Shown here piece after piece: positions 48,729 to 56,187 of a DNA stretch of 56,187 nt. Under the pieces are notes generated by a model. The model saw only the letters and a program-made list of their open reading frames with translations. It ran no database searches and had not been told where the DNA came from. Made by a program: the position numbers and the translations under genes. Every line of letters begins with the position of its first letter. Position 1 is the first letter of the stretch. Source of the DNA: a virus; IMG/VR virus record IMGVR_UViG_3300036852_000099, positions 1-56,187 of that record. One strand, 5' to 3'.

Positions 48729-50483
48729 TTACTCCGTCATTAGTTGATAGGGCTGGAGTTCGCTCCAGCGTTTGCCGACTGAAACATCCACCTTAAACCG
48801 TACCTTCCACTCCTGGTCGGGCGGTGGTGGGATAGTGACCATAGTCTCTGCAGCGGCATCGATCAGCCAGGGCTTATCCTCCGGTATCTCCATTACTAGA
48901 CTGTCGTGAACGTGTAGTAGTTGGTGTAGACCCTCACCACGCAGGTTGCGCCACACGTTAGTAGCAGCAATCCGCATCATCTCGGCCACACCACCCTGAA
49001 TCAGGCCAGAACTGGCCGTGTTCTCGTAGTTGTGCTCATCGAATCGGCGCAGTCGTCCAGTGAACATCTGGATATACCCGTCGCGCTTGGCAGCACCCAG
49101 ACAGGCTTGGTACAGCCGCTTCATTTCGGGGTGCACCTTGTGGTACTGGTTCAGGTACTCCCTAGCCTGTTTGATGCTAACCTTCAGGTCATTCGCCAGT
49201 GCCTTGTCGCCTATGCCGTACTGCATCGAGAAGTTCAGCCGCTTTGCAGCGTCATAGTCGATGTTGACCCACGCGGCGGTTTCCTTATGGACGTTTACAC
49301 CGTTGTTGATCATGCGCAGCATATTGGTGGCGTTGGCGTAGTGTGCGCCTAGGTAGATCTCCGCCTGCTTATAGTCGGCCACCACGAACAGGTGACCAGG
49401 ACGAGCCACGAAGACCTTCTTGATGCCAGATCGCGGGTCGTTGATGTCGTCTTTGATCTGGCGTGGGATCGCCTGCAGGTTAGGCTCACTGCAGGACAAC
49501 CGACCCGTAGCCGTACCTGTCAGGTTCAGGTTAGGGTGGATCACCCCATCAGCATCCGCATGCTCCAGGAAGGCCTCGTAGTAGGCACTCTTCATTTTCA
49601 CATGGCGACGGTATCGGATGATCTCGTCTACTCCAGGTTTGTCGAGCGTTTCCAGGATATCAACAGCACTGCTACTCACACCAAAGAGAGCCTGCACCTG
49701 CTTGGGGCTGTTAGGGTTGACCGGATAGCCGACTATACGAGCCAGCGCGATCTCGGCCTCCTTCTTTCCGTCGATACTGTCGTGTATGCTCTGGCGTGTT
49801 TGTCGTTTGTCCAGCAGCATACCCCTGCGCTCAATGTCCACTACAGCCAGTTCGAAGACGTTAGTCTCCTGCCACAGCCGATACAGCCCAGAGTCCGCTA
49901 GCTTTTCAGCGTAGAAATCACGGAGTCGTCTGGTGTACAGTACGTCGTCCTCGGCATAGGCACTGACCATACTGGCAGGCAACTTCCACATCTGGCCTTT
50001 GTCACCTACGTGCATACTGGCACGGCGCTTGGTGTAGCCTGCTGCTTTCAGTGCGGCCAGCAGTTCTTCGGATTCATCCGCTGCAGTTGGGTCGATGTAC
50101 TTACGGGCGAGGTACTTCAGGGCGTGGCTGTGTTCATTCTCGTTGTACAGGTGGGCAGCTAACATCGCGTCCTCTATCCTGGTCGGGAACGCGAATCCTT
50201 CATTCAGCAGGTACTTGATATCGAACTTACCATTCCAGAACAGCAGGGTCTTGGGCAGTGCCAGTGCCATGCGCAGCGCGTCCATCTGGCGTGGGTCAAG
50301 GTTCTCGCCTTCCCCATGCCGGAATGGGAAGTAGTAGGACTCATTATCAGCTTCTATGGCGATACCGCAGATCAGGTCACCACCATAGGTGTCCAGTCCT
50401 GTTGTTTCCAAGTCAACAGTGATACGTTCGCAGTCCCAAACGTGCACCATCGCATCATAGAAGTTGTCGCTATTTACCAGCAT
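48729..50483 (-). CDS. Family A DNA polymerase, DpoZ-like candidate
   Basis: A 584-aa polymerase. ATG at 50483 has AAAGGAC before it. The 3'-5' exonuclease is intact: DLETTGLD (D24, E26), NGKFD (88) and YAEDD (176-180). The polymerase domain has TGRLSCSEPNLQAIP (327-340), motif A VVADYKQAE (D370), the O-helix KRLNFSMQYG (414-423) and motif C HVHDSLV (D527), where Ser528 replaces the usual Glu of HDE. It lacks a 5' nuclease. It lies directly before purZ. Polymerases in this position in known Z phages form the DpoZ group; membership here needs a tree. Confidence 0.92.
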   Translation of the reverse strand: MLVNSDNFYDAMVHVWDCERITVDLETTGLDTYGGDLICGIAIEADNESYYFPFRHGEGENLDPRQMDALRMALALPKTLLFWNGKFDIKYLLNEGFAFPTRIEDAMLAAHLYNENEHSHALKYLARKYIDPTAADESEELLAALKAAGYTKRRASMHVGDKGQMWKLPASMVSAYAEDDVLYTRRLRDFYAEKLADSGLYRLWQETNVFELAVVDIERRGMLLDKRQTRQSIHDSIDGKKEAEIALARIVGYPVNPNSPKQVQALFGVSSSAVDILETLDKPGVDEIIRYRRHVKMKSAYYEAFLEHADADGVIHPNLNLTGTATGRLSCSEPNLQAIPRQIKDDINDPRSGIKKVFVARPGHLFVVADYKQAEIYLGAHYANATNMLRMINNGVNVHKETAAWVNIDYDAAKRLNFSMQYGIGDKALANDLKVSIKQAREYLNQYHKVHPEMKRLYQACLGAAKRDGYIQMFTGRLRRFDEHNYENTASSGLIQGGVAEMMRIAATNVWRNLRGEGLHQLLHVHDSLVMEIPEDKPWLIDAAAETMVTIPPPPDQEWKVRFKVDVSVGKRWSELQPYQLMTE

Positions 50484-50501
50484 GGTCGTGTCCTTTGGGT
50501 A

Positions 50502-50523
50502 GGGGTGGTGGCTGTCCCACCCC
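50502..50523 (-). promoter_or_regulatory. Intercistronic hairpin before the polymerase ribosome site
   Basis: A 7-bp perfect stem GGGGTGG / CCACCCC with an 8-nt loop between the DUF669 stop (50532) and the polymerase ribosome site. Same placement as the leader hairpins at 10-16.5 kb. Confidence 0.6.
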
Positions 50524-50531
50524 AATAGAGG

Positions 50532-51272
50532 CTAGTTCTCGACTGTTCCGGCTTCGCCTGCACCGAACTCATCATCCTGGTATTCTTCATCCAGTCCGGT
50601 GGTTTCCAGTTCATCCTCACGGACAGGATCGACGGGAGGCGGGGCTTGATGCACGGGTTCGGTTTTTCCAGGACGCTGGCGCGGTGGCCGACGCGGGGCT
50701 TCCGGAGACGCTGGAGCGGGTGCTCCAGGGGCGGAGGGCGGAGGCGGCATCGCAGGTCTGGGAGCGGGCGGCTGTGTCGGCTGGGTCGGCGCGGGTGGAA
50801 GCATACCGCCCATGCCACCGATGTGCTTTTTGCCGAGTTCGCTGTAGGGCAGCACCTGATCGATATCTGCCTGACCACGACCCTGGAACTCACGATGCTT
50901 AATCGTGATGAAGACCATGCGGTTCAGGGCATCGGGGATGCTGAATTTCAGACGACGCTCACCAGGGGCTACCAGTCCGACTGCGACGAGGCACTGTTGC
51001 AAGCGCCACATCGCCTTTTCGGACAGTACCGCGTGGAGTGACAGAACCTCACCTATCGAGTTCTGGCCAGACGGATCAGCAGCAGCGAGGATGGTGAAGT
51101 CCCACACCAGCTTCGGGTCGCCATTCTTGGTTTCGCCCTTTTCGATCTGGGCTACCTTCGCGACATACGTACCCTCAGGTACGAGGTTTTCCTCCGGCAT
51201 TTCGAAGTCGAAATCGAGGTTCTGTGGGGTGGCAGCTGCACCACCGTTAGCAAACGGGTCATTGAAAGTCAC
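50532..51272 (-). CDS. DUF669-type protein, probable ssDNA-binding protein
   Basis: A 246-aa protein. The N-terminal 150 residues fit DUF669, an OB-fold-like family that replaces SSB in many phages (for example VPEGTYVAKVAQIEKGETKN). Then comes a long Pro-rich linker and an acidic tail (ETTGLDEEYQDDEFGAGEAG), the layout of SSB proteins that recruit partners with an acidic end. It lies between the RecA-like ATPase and the polymerase. Confidence 0.75.
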   Translation of the reverse strand: MTFNDPFANGGAAATPQNLDFDFEMPEENLVPEGTYVAKVAQIEKGETKNGDPKLVWDFTILAAADPSGQNSIGEVLSLHAVLSEKAMWRLQQCLVAVGLVAPGERRLKFSIPDALNRMVFITIKHREFQGRGQADIDQVLPYSELGKKHIGGMGGMLPPAPTQPTQPPAPRPAMPPPPSAPGAPAPASPEAPRRPPRQRPGKTEPVHQAPPPVDPVREDELETTGLDEEYQDDEFGAGEAGTVEN

Positions 51273-51316
51273 GATTCATTACTCCTGTTGTGTTTGGTCT
51301 ATTAATCGGTCAGATA

Positions 51317-52291
51317 CTACGCAGGAGACCCTTCGGTGTCCTGCAGCAAATCGTAGATATTCGCGAATGACGGGTTATCTACGCGAAGCCCAAGTTGAAT
51401 GGGAAACTGCGTACCACGTGTCTTGGCGAAGTACAGTCCGACAGGCTGAGTCAGGAAGCTGACCATAGCCTCGCCAGTAGCCTCGTTCAGTACGGTCTTG
51501 TACGAGTACCACACGTGATCGAAAAAGCCCATGATCGTGTTGCCGACCTTGGGTGTGAAGTCGGGCTTGTAGCCCAGCACGATGGGCGATTCGTCGCCCT
51601 TAGGCCGCGTGGTTTCAGTCCGTACCAGGGCGGTCACTACCACGTTGTAGGGGATCTCGCGCATCTTGCGGAAGATGCTGGTGAGTCGTTTGGTCACCTT
51701 ACCGTGATCCTCCACCCATACGTCGTACTGGTCAGTCCGCTTTTTGTTGCCGACCATCGCAGCAGCGACGACATCCTCAGTACCAAGGTTCAGGAACTCA
51801 GTACCGGAGTCTAGTACCAGGGTCTTCACTGGCTCAAGCCAGGGGTTAACGTGGTAGTTCCGACCAGCCAGCATCCAGATGATGTCCTCCATGCGATCCA
51901 GACGGTTGCGGTTGTGCCAGGGGTGATCCGGATCAGGGATATACTCATTCAGGTCGAACCGCAGGATGCGATCGGACGGTTGAACCGACAGCATACCGGA
52001 CTCCACATTGGTGAAGGCCACATCACCGATTTCCTCGGCACTAGCGCCAAAGGTGGTCTTGCCACTACCCTGCAGGCCGTACAGGAGCGCTTTCAGGTAG
52101 GCCTCCTCGCGGCGGTGGGGCTTGGGCGCTACAATCTTGGGTGCTTGCATGGCCGATCCTCTGGCCAGCATCTCCAGTGCTGCAGCGAACTCAGGCGTGG
52201 CATCCGGTGGCGGCAGGGTCACTGGTTGTTCAGGCTCTACCGCTGGTGTCACGGCTGGCTGTTCCTCGCCCACCTTAGTCTTACTTGGCAT
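51317..52291 (-). CDS. Sak4-like RecA-fold ATPase (AAA_24)
   Basis: A 324-aa protein. ATG at 52291 has AAGGAGGACGAGA before it. After a Pro-rich N-terminus, Walker A is GLQGSGKTT (72-80) and Walker B LVLDSGTEF. The pattern fits phage Sak4-type single-strand annealing recombinases, which act with an SSB encoded nearby; DUF669 is the next gene and an exonuclease the one before. Confidence 0.78.
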   Translation of the reverse strand: MPSKTKVGEEQPAVTPAVEPEQPVTLPPPDATPEFAAALEMLARGSAMQAPKIVAPKPHRREEAYLKALLYGLQGSGKTTFGASAEEIGDVAFTNVESGMLSVQPSDRILRFDLNEYIPDPDHPWHNRNRLDRMEDIIWMLAGRNYHVNPWLEPVKTLVLDSGTEFLNLGTEDVVAAAMVGNKKRTDQYDVWVEDHGKVTKRLTSIFRKMREIPYNVVVTALVRTETTRPKGDESPIVLGYKPDFTPKVGNTIMGFFDHVWYSYKTVLNEATGEAMVSFLTQPVGLYFAKTRGTQFPIQLGLRVDNPSFANIYDLLQDTEGSPA

Positions 52292-53384
52292 TCTCGTCCT
52301 CCTTATAAGCGTACATTGTACCAAACATCCCACGTGTGTCCATGCCCTCTAACTCGGCCATGCACAGCAGGTTCATGCGACAGTGCGCACAGTTGAACAC
52401 TGACATTGATCGGACTGCACCTCCCTTTCGTCGTCCACTTAAGCCAATCTCCTTCATGGCGGGTAGGACAACCTTCTCCCATATCGCTTTCAGTCTCCCA
52501 GCGCCACGATAGGTGACATCCAACTGGAAGAACTTCTTACCTGCTAGCTTCATCAGCATGTCACCGTACTCGGATGGGTCAAGCCCAGCCTCGACCAGTG
52601 CAGCGCTGTAGGTAGCCCAATCGGTCACTATGTCGGAACGCGACATGCTCTGGAAGCCGTGTTTATCCGGCTTGTTGAGTTTGGGTTTCTTGGGTGTAAC
52701 CGACCTGATCTGCAGCATGGCCGTAGCAGTCGCGTTGATGCCGTGCTGCTGGAGGATGTACTGGTAGATCGCAGTCTGAATGTCGTACTCAGCGCCTTCC
52801 GCTGGTGTGATCTGGGCTTTGGTCTTGAAGTCGACCACCATGACCATCCCTGTGTGCTTTTCGCGGACGACCAGATCAATATGGCAGGTCATCCCTTGCC
52901 AGTCGAACACCCGTTCCACGATGGGTTCACCATCGTACATCACCACCTCCCAGCCGTTACCGAGGTAGCGTATAGTCCTGGTGTAGACCTCCTGCGCACG
53001 TTCAACCAGAGGGAGCAGCGACACCCCGATGATGTCGTCTGGATCGAACCCGTCCGGATTCGCGTCCATGATCTCCATCAACTCGCCTAGGCGGTCTGTC
53101 TCATCCTCGTAGTCCATCTTCACATCCCGCCATGACGGGAGGATCGCGTCAGCCCATGCCTCGATAGCCGTAAGGCCTATGGTGTGGGCGTTAACGGCTG
53201 GCAGGTGCAGCACCTTGAAGTAGGCTTCTAGCCCAGCGTGTATGGCTGAACCCAAGTCCATCTTCAGAACGGGCATCAGTGGCTCGATGCGACGTTTATA
53301 GGCCAGTTCCCACTGGTACTCACATCGCGAGTGGGTGTTGATCTCCGAATAGGAAATCGGGCGTTTCTTGGGTTTGCTGGTCAC
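52281..53384 (-). CDS. Cas4/RecB-like exonuclease with an Fe-S cluster motif
   Basis: A 367-aa protein with a GTG start at 53384 that overlaps the upstream stop and has AAGGAGG 7 nt before it. PD-(D/E)XK nuclease core: GSAIHAGLEA (His49), HIDLVV, VVDFKTKAQ (D-x-K) and QTAIYQYIL. One Cys near the N-terminus (SRCEYQW, C21) and three at the end (CAHCRMNLLC) are spaced for a 4Fe-4S cluster as in Cas4 and AddB. It probably makes single-strand ends for Sak4/DUF669 recombination. Confidence 0.88.
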   Translation of the reverse strand: MTSKPKKRPISYSEINTHSRCEYQWELAYKRRIEPLMPVLKMDLGSAIHAGLEAYFKVLHLPAVNAHTIGLTAIEAWADAILPSWRDVKMDYEDETDRLGELMEIMDANPDGFDPDDIIGVSLLPLVERAQEVYTRTIRYLGNGWEVVMYDGEPIVERVFDWQGMTCHIDLVVREKHTGMVMVVDFKTKAQITPAEGAEYDIQTAIYQYILQQHGINATATAMLQIRSVTPKKPKLNKPDKHGFQSMSRSDIVTDWATYSAALVEAGLDPSEYGDMLMKLAGKKFFQLDVTYRGAGRLKAIWEKVVLPAMKEIGLSGRRKGGAVRSMSVFNCAHCRMNLLCMAELEGMDTRGMFGTMYAYKEDENAK

Positions 53385-53854
53385 AGTCCAGCCTCCTTCA
53401 TGCGGTCTACCCACTTGGGGTCGGTTGTTAGTAGGGTACGGGCGATTTCGGGTACGTCAGCCAGCTGCAGGTCACCCTTACGCATCTTGGCTATCATGCC
53501 CTTCACCCGCATGTCGTGACCTGGAACAAACAAGCTGGCAGTCAGGCCACCACACCCGCAGTGACACTGGCGAGTAGGCTTAGGCTTGATGCCGAGTTCT
53601 CGGTCTAGTTTGAAGTTGAAGCTGTCGTTCTCGTCCCGACCCTTATCGACCATGCGTGACTTGAATGTACCAGGGTCGATAGGCGGTGGCAGGGGTGGCA
53701 GTTCGTCACCAGGGAATAGCTCCCGTGATGCACCGACATACTTAAATGTCCAGTTGCCGATCCTGCAGATGTGGTGTCCGTCTTCCTCACCGACTAACTC
53801 GGCGGTGCGTTTACCACATACTGGAAAGGGGAATGCGACGGTGCGTTGTGTCAT
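53381..53854 (-). CDS. Hypothetical protein with a CHCGCGG motif
   Basis: A 157-aa protein with GGAGG and CGCCAG before the ATG. Near residues 95-120, CHCGCGG is followed by LFVPGHDMRVKGMI; I have seen similar stretches in phage and bacterial small proteins, without a known role. The Cys cluster may bind zinc. First gene of the operon that runs through purZ to the helicase at 44510. Confidence 0.7.
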   Translation of the reverse strand: MTQRTVAFPFPVCGKRTAELVGEEDGHHICRIGNWTFKYVGASRELFPGDELPPLPPPIDPGTFKSRMVDKGRDENDSFNFKLDRELGIKPKPTRQCHCGCGGLTASLFVPGHDMRVKGMIAKMRKGDLQLADVPEIARTLLTTDPKWVDRMKEAGL

Positions 53855-53887
53855 CTGGCGTTTCCTCCGTTGTCTAAATGCGCCTCT

Positions 53888-53916
53888 ATTTTACCACAGC
53901 TTGTTTCGTTTGTCAA
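53888..53916 (-). promoter_or_regulatory. Promoter of the replication / PurZ operon
   Basis: Minus strand: TTGACA (53911-53916), a 17-bp spacer, TAAAAT (53888-53893), context TGTGGTAAAATAGAG. It serves the genes from 53854 down to 44510. Confidence 0.88.
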
Positions 53917-53929
53917 GGTGTCGCCTATA

Positions 53930-55816
53930 CTAGTGAGCTACGACCTTGTAAGAACCGTCATCCCGCTTCACCATCTTGCCCTTCTCGACCAGTTGCCGCA
54001 GGCGTTTGCTGGCTGTCGATGGTGGCAGTCCTAGTGCAGCTGTTACATCCTTACTACGAACTACGCCACCCTGCTGCACAGCTAGCTGCATGACAGCGGC
54101 TTCGTCCGTGTTCACGTCCACCGATGCAGGTGTCCGGTCATCCGTTATGCCGGATATGTCGACCTTTAGCACGTCCTCCACTGTCACGGTGTAGGTTGAG
54201 GTCTGTGTTTCGTCCACTAGGGTCGGAATGCTGATGTCCATCGACAGGGTGACTGGCAGCAGTCCTGGTGACATCTTGCCGTGCCTGAGTACCCTTACCT
54301 TATTGTCCTCTCCCTCTATGGCGCGGATTTGGATGCCAAACTCCAGCCATGCGTTGAGGAATGCGCTGCCCCATGCGTCTTGGCGTTCGATGCCACCGTT
54401 CTTGTCATTGACTTTGGCGCTGGACTTTCGGGTATGGTGCAGCACCAGGAAGGTCACACCGTAGCGTTCCCTGATCTGTTTCAGCCGTACCATCTTCTGA
54501 GCAGCTGCACTCATGTAGTCGTCAGCATCTGCGAAGGCGTACAGTGGGTCTAGGGCTACGAACGTGTACCCCTTCACCCTGATTAGCTCCTCCAGCATGT
54601 CCATGTCACCATCGTCAGCAAAGGACAGCAGGTAGTTGGCAGTCCACACATCGACCTGTGGGTTGATAGGCAAGTCCATCTCCCACACCCCTGGATCGAC
54701 CTCACGCGGGTTGTAGCGGTGGTTGTCAGCCACCATATTGGTGTAGATCGCCATGTAGCGCTGCTTCAGTAGTGCAGCACCGTCCTCGGCTTGGATCAGT
54801 AGTGCGCGGCCTTGTTTGGTCTTGTATGCCCCTAGGAATGGGTAGCCCGTGCCTATAGCGACGCAGATGCTGATCATGATCCAGGTCTTGTATGTCCCTG
54901 GTGGGGCTACCATCAGACTGGTCGAGGCCTTTGGCATCCAGCCTTCGATCATCCACTGTATCTCGTTAACTGCACCGAACAAGTCCACCATCGGTGTGAC
55001 CAGGGCATCAAGCGATGGTCGTTGGGGTGCTGCAGGGCTGTTATCCTGCCCTGGATTAACAGCTTCCTTTGTGTACACCGACTGCACACACTTCTCCACC
55101 TGTGACCAGGGGAAGCCGTTCTGGTCAGTCCGGTCATACCAGCCACGCAGGATCACCAGCGCTATATCGCGGGGTGTCCGTATGGAGGCCAAGTACCCAG
55201 CCAGCCGAGTTGCGTCGCTGTCACGACTGCCAGACTTCGAACCCTCGGATAGCAGCGTGGCCACCCAATTGGTCTGGTCGTTCTCTTCGGGTTGGTTTGC
55301 CAGCCGAGTCATGATGAGGTCGTATAGGCCACGTGGTAGTTCAGGCATGTCGCCTTCACTAGCGTAGGCGTACACTGCACCGGACGAGTGGACAGAGGGA
55401 GGTAGGATGATGAAACCACCATCAGCACGTACATCTGCACCCTGCAGGAACTTCACGCGGTTTGGTATGGTGTCGGCATAGTCGGGATAGCGATAGTACA
55501 GGTGGTATCCCTTGCCACTGCCAGACACAGCTATCTGCTGGGTTCGGTAGCCCATCAGTGAGGGCATGGCCTTTTCAGGGTCGTCCACGTCCACGACTAC
55601 GATGCCGGACACCCGACCCGTGATCGCGCCGATGTTGTAACGCGGGTTTTCAGTCCACCACTGGCGGATCTCATCCTCGGTGCTTTTCCTGGTCTGGTAC
55701 TCACGCCACGTCTCCAGGGCGGGTGCTTTGCCCCTAGGCTGGGCGGGTATTACGTTGTATCCTAGTGAGTGGTAGTGTAGGGCGATCTCAAGGTTGCTGG
55801 GTGATTTGCTGGCCAT
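53930..55816 (-). CDS. Primase-polymerase / RepA-like helicase
   Basis: A 628-aa replication protein. The N-terminal prim-pol domain has VVVDVDDP (D76, D78) and the SGSGKGYHLYYR block (His105). The central AAA_25/RepA-like helicase has Walker A APPGTYKT (304-311), Walker B FVALDPLYAF and VLHHTRKS. The last 70 residues (VRSKDVTAALGLPPSTASKR) form a winged helix. It can prime and unwind DNA at the fork and may recognise the origin through the last domain. It overlaps the XRE gene by 29 bases. Confidence 0.9.
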   Translation of the reverse strand: MASKSPSNLEIALHYHSLGYNVIPAQPRGKAPALETWREYQTRKSTEDEIRQWWTENPRYNIGAITGRVSGIVVVDVDDPEKAMPSLMGYRTQQIAVSGSGKGYHLYYRYPDYADTIPNRVKFLQGADVRADGGFIILPPSVHSSGAVYAYASEGDMPELPRGLYDLIMTRLANQPEENDQTNWVATLLSEGSKSGSRDSDATRLAGYLASIRTPRDIALVILRGWYDRTDQNGFPWSQVEKCVQSVYTKEAVNPGQDNSPAAPQRPSLDALVTPMVDLFGAVNEIQWMIEGWMPKASTSLMVAPPGTYKTWIMISICVAIGTGYPFLGAYKTKQGRALLIQAEDGAALLKQRYMAIYTNMVADNHRYNPREVDPGVWEMDLPINPQVDVWTANYLLSFADDGDMDMLEELIRVKGYTFVALDPLYAFADADDYMSAAAQKMVRLKQIRERYGVTFLVLHHTRKSSAKVNDKNGGIERQDAWGSAFLNAWLEFGIQIRAIEGEDNKVRVLRHGKMSPGLLPVTLSMDISIPTLVDETQTSTYTVTVEDVLKVDISGITDDRTPASVDVNTDEAAVMQLAVQQGGVVRSKDVTAALGLPPSTASKRLRQLVEKGKMVKRDDGSYKVVAH

Positions 55817-56129
55817 TGGTGACTAGCTCCTCTTGTGCGTCTGTCCATACCCAATCGCCCTCGCCTGCCAGTAGTGCGAATATCTGATCCTGGTCGTACA
55901 GGTCAGAGTACAGGGCGATAGTCGGGATCTTGAACACCTTCGAATATGCGTGTAGTTCCTGGAATGTAGGCTTGCGGGTGGCAGGTATAGACTCGTGCCT
56001 GCTAATGGTGCTAACGTCTACCACCGTCCCGCTGTGCATGGACATCAACACAGCCAGTTCAGGCTGGGTAAGGCGCATGCACTTTCGTAACAGGGCGATG
56101 TTGTACCTGTTTCGTGGTTCTTTCGGCAT
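55788..56129 (-). CDS. XRE-family helix-turn-helix regulator
   Basis: A 113-aa protein with GAGGAG and ATG at 56129. Residues 10-70 (LRKCMRLTQPELAVLMSMHS, VVDVSTISRHES) match the XRE/Cro fold, with a slightly longer turn before the recognition helix. The rest is helical. It may control this operon or the early promoters; alone it does not show lysogeny. It overlaps the primase-helicase gene. Confidence 0.8.
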   Translation of the reverse strand: MPKEPRNRYNIALLRKCMRLTQPELAVLMSMHSGTVVDVSTISRHESIPATRKPTFQELHAYSKVFKIPTIALYSDLYDQDQIFALLAGEGDWVWTDAQEELVTNGQQITQQP

Positions 56130-56187
56130 TTAGGACTCCTCAATGGTGATAAGGCCCGTCTGTACCAGCAGATCGACCACTTCCTCC
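56130..56187 (-). CDS. 3' end of the junction-spanning gene
   Basis: The last 18 codons and stop (...LLVQTGLITIEES) of the ORF that starts at 431 when the window is joined end to end. Its stop abuts the XRE ATG region by one base. Confidence 0.75.
   Translation of the reverse strand, partial: EEVVDLLVQTGLITIEES

Noticed and set aside
55788-56129. The XRE regulator as evidence of a temperate phage.
   Set aside because: No integrase, excisionase or attachment site was seen, and lytic phages also carry Cro-like regulators.

Overview
The window is a tailed double-stranded DNA phage with siphovirus gene order: terminase, portal, capsid, tail tube, frameshifted tail chaperones, tape measure, hub, fibres, then lysis. 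It looks like one complete, circularly closable genome of 56,187 bp. The gene cut at the left end (1-431, minus) reads in frame into the one cut at the right end (56130-56187, minus), giving one 162-aa ORF. Promoters are sigma70-like (TTGACA, 17-18 bp, TGGTATAAT) and ribosome sites are strong, so the host is a bacterium; I cannot name it. I found no tRNA, integrase or excisionase, so a lytic life is more likely than lysogeny.

Layout. (a) 1-9.3 kb, leftward: a DUF932 gene with its own promoter and terminator, then a long translationally coupled operon of mostly unknown small genes that contains an adenylosuccinate lyase (PurB). (b) 9.4-9.76 kb: a gene-free block of direct and inverted repeats, the best candidate for a replication origin. 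(c) 10-16.5 kb, leftward: mostly single-gene accessory cassettes, each with a near-identical promoter, a small 5'-leader hairpin and a shared start-associated sequence; it includes a frameshifted D12-class adenine methyltransferase. (d) 16.7-43.6 kb, rightward: structural and lysis genes. (e) 43.7-56.2 kb, leftward: nucleotide metabolism, replication and recombination.

The central system is a probable 2-aminoadenine (Z) DNA pathway. PurZ (47626-48723) carries GSEGKG where housekeeping PurA has GDEGKG; this Asp-to-Ser change marks the phage enzymes that join dGMP to aspartate. It lies between a proofreading family A DNA polymerase and a dUTPase. The phage also carries its own PurB, which would finish the conversion to dZMP, a step normally left to the host. 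No DatZ-like HD dATPase or classical MazZ was recognised. A DUF1599 domain fused to a nucleoside deoxyribosyltransferase-like domain (46232-46963) lies in the same operon and could edit the dNTP pool instead.

Other unusual items are a 1,484-residue portal / tandem 2H phosphoesterase / MuF / ADP-ribosyltransferase-like fusion, a protease-scaffold-capsid fusion, and a membrane-anchored CheY-like receiver protein next to the lysis genes.
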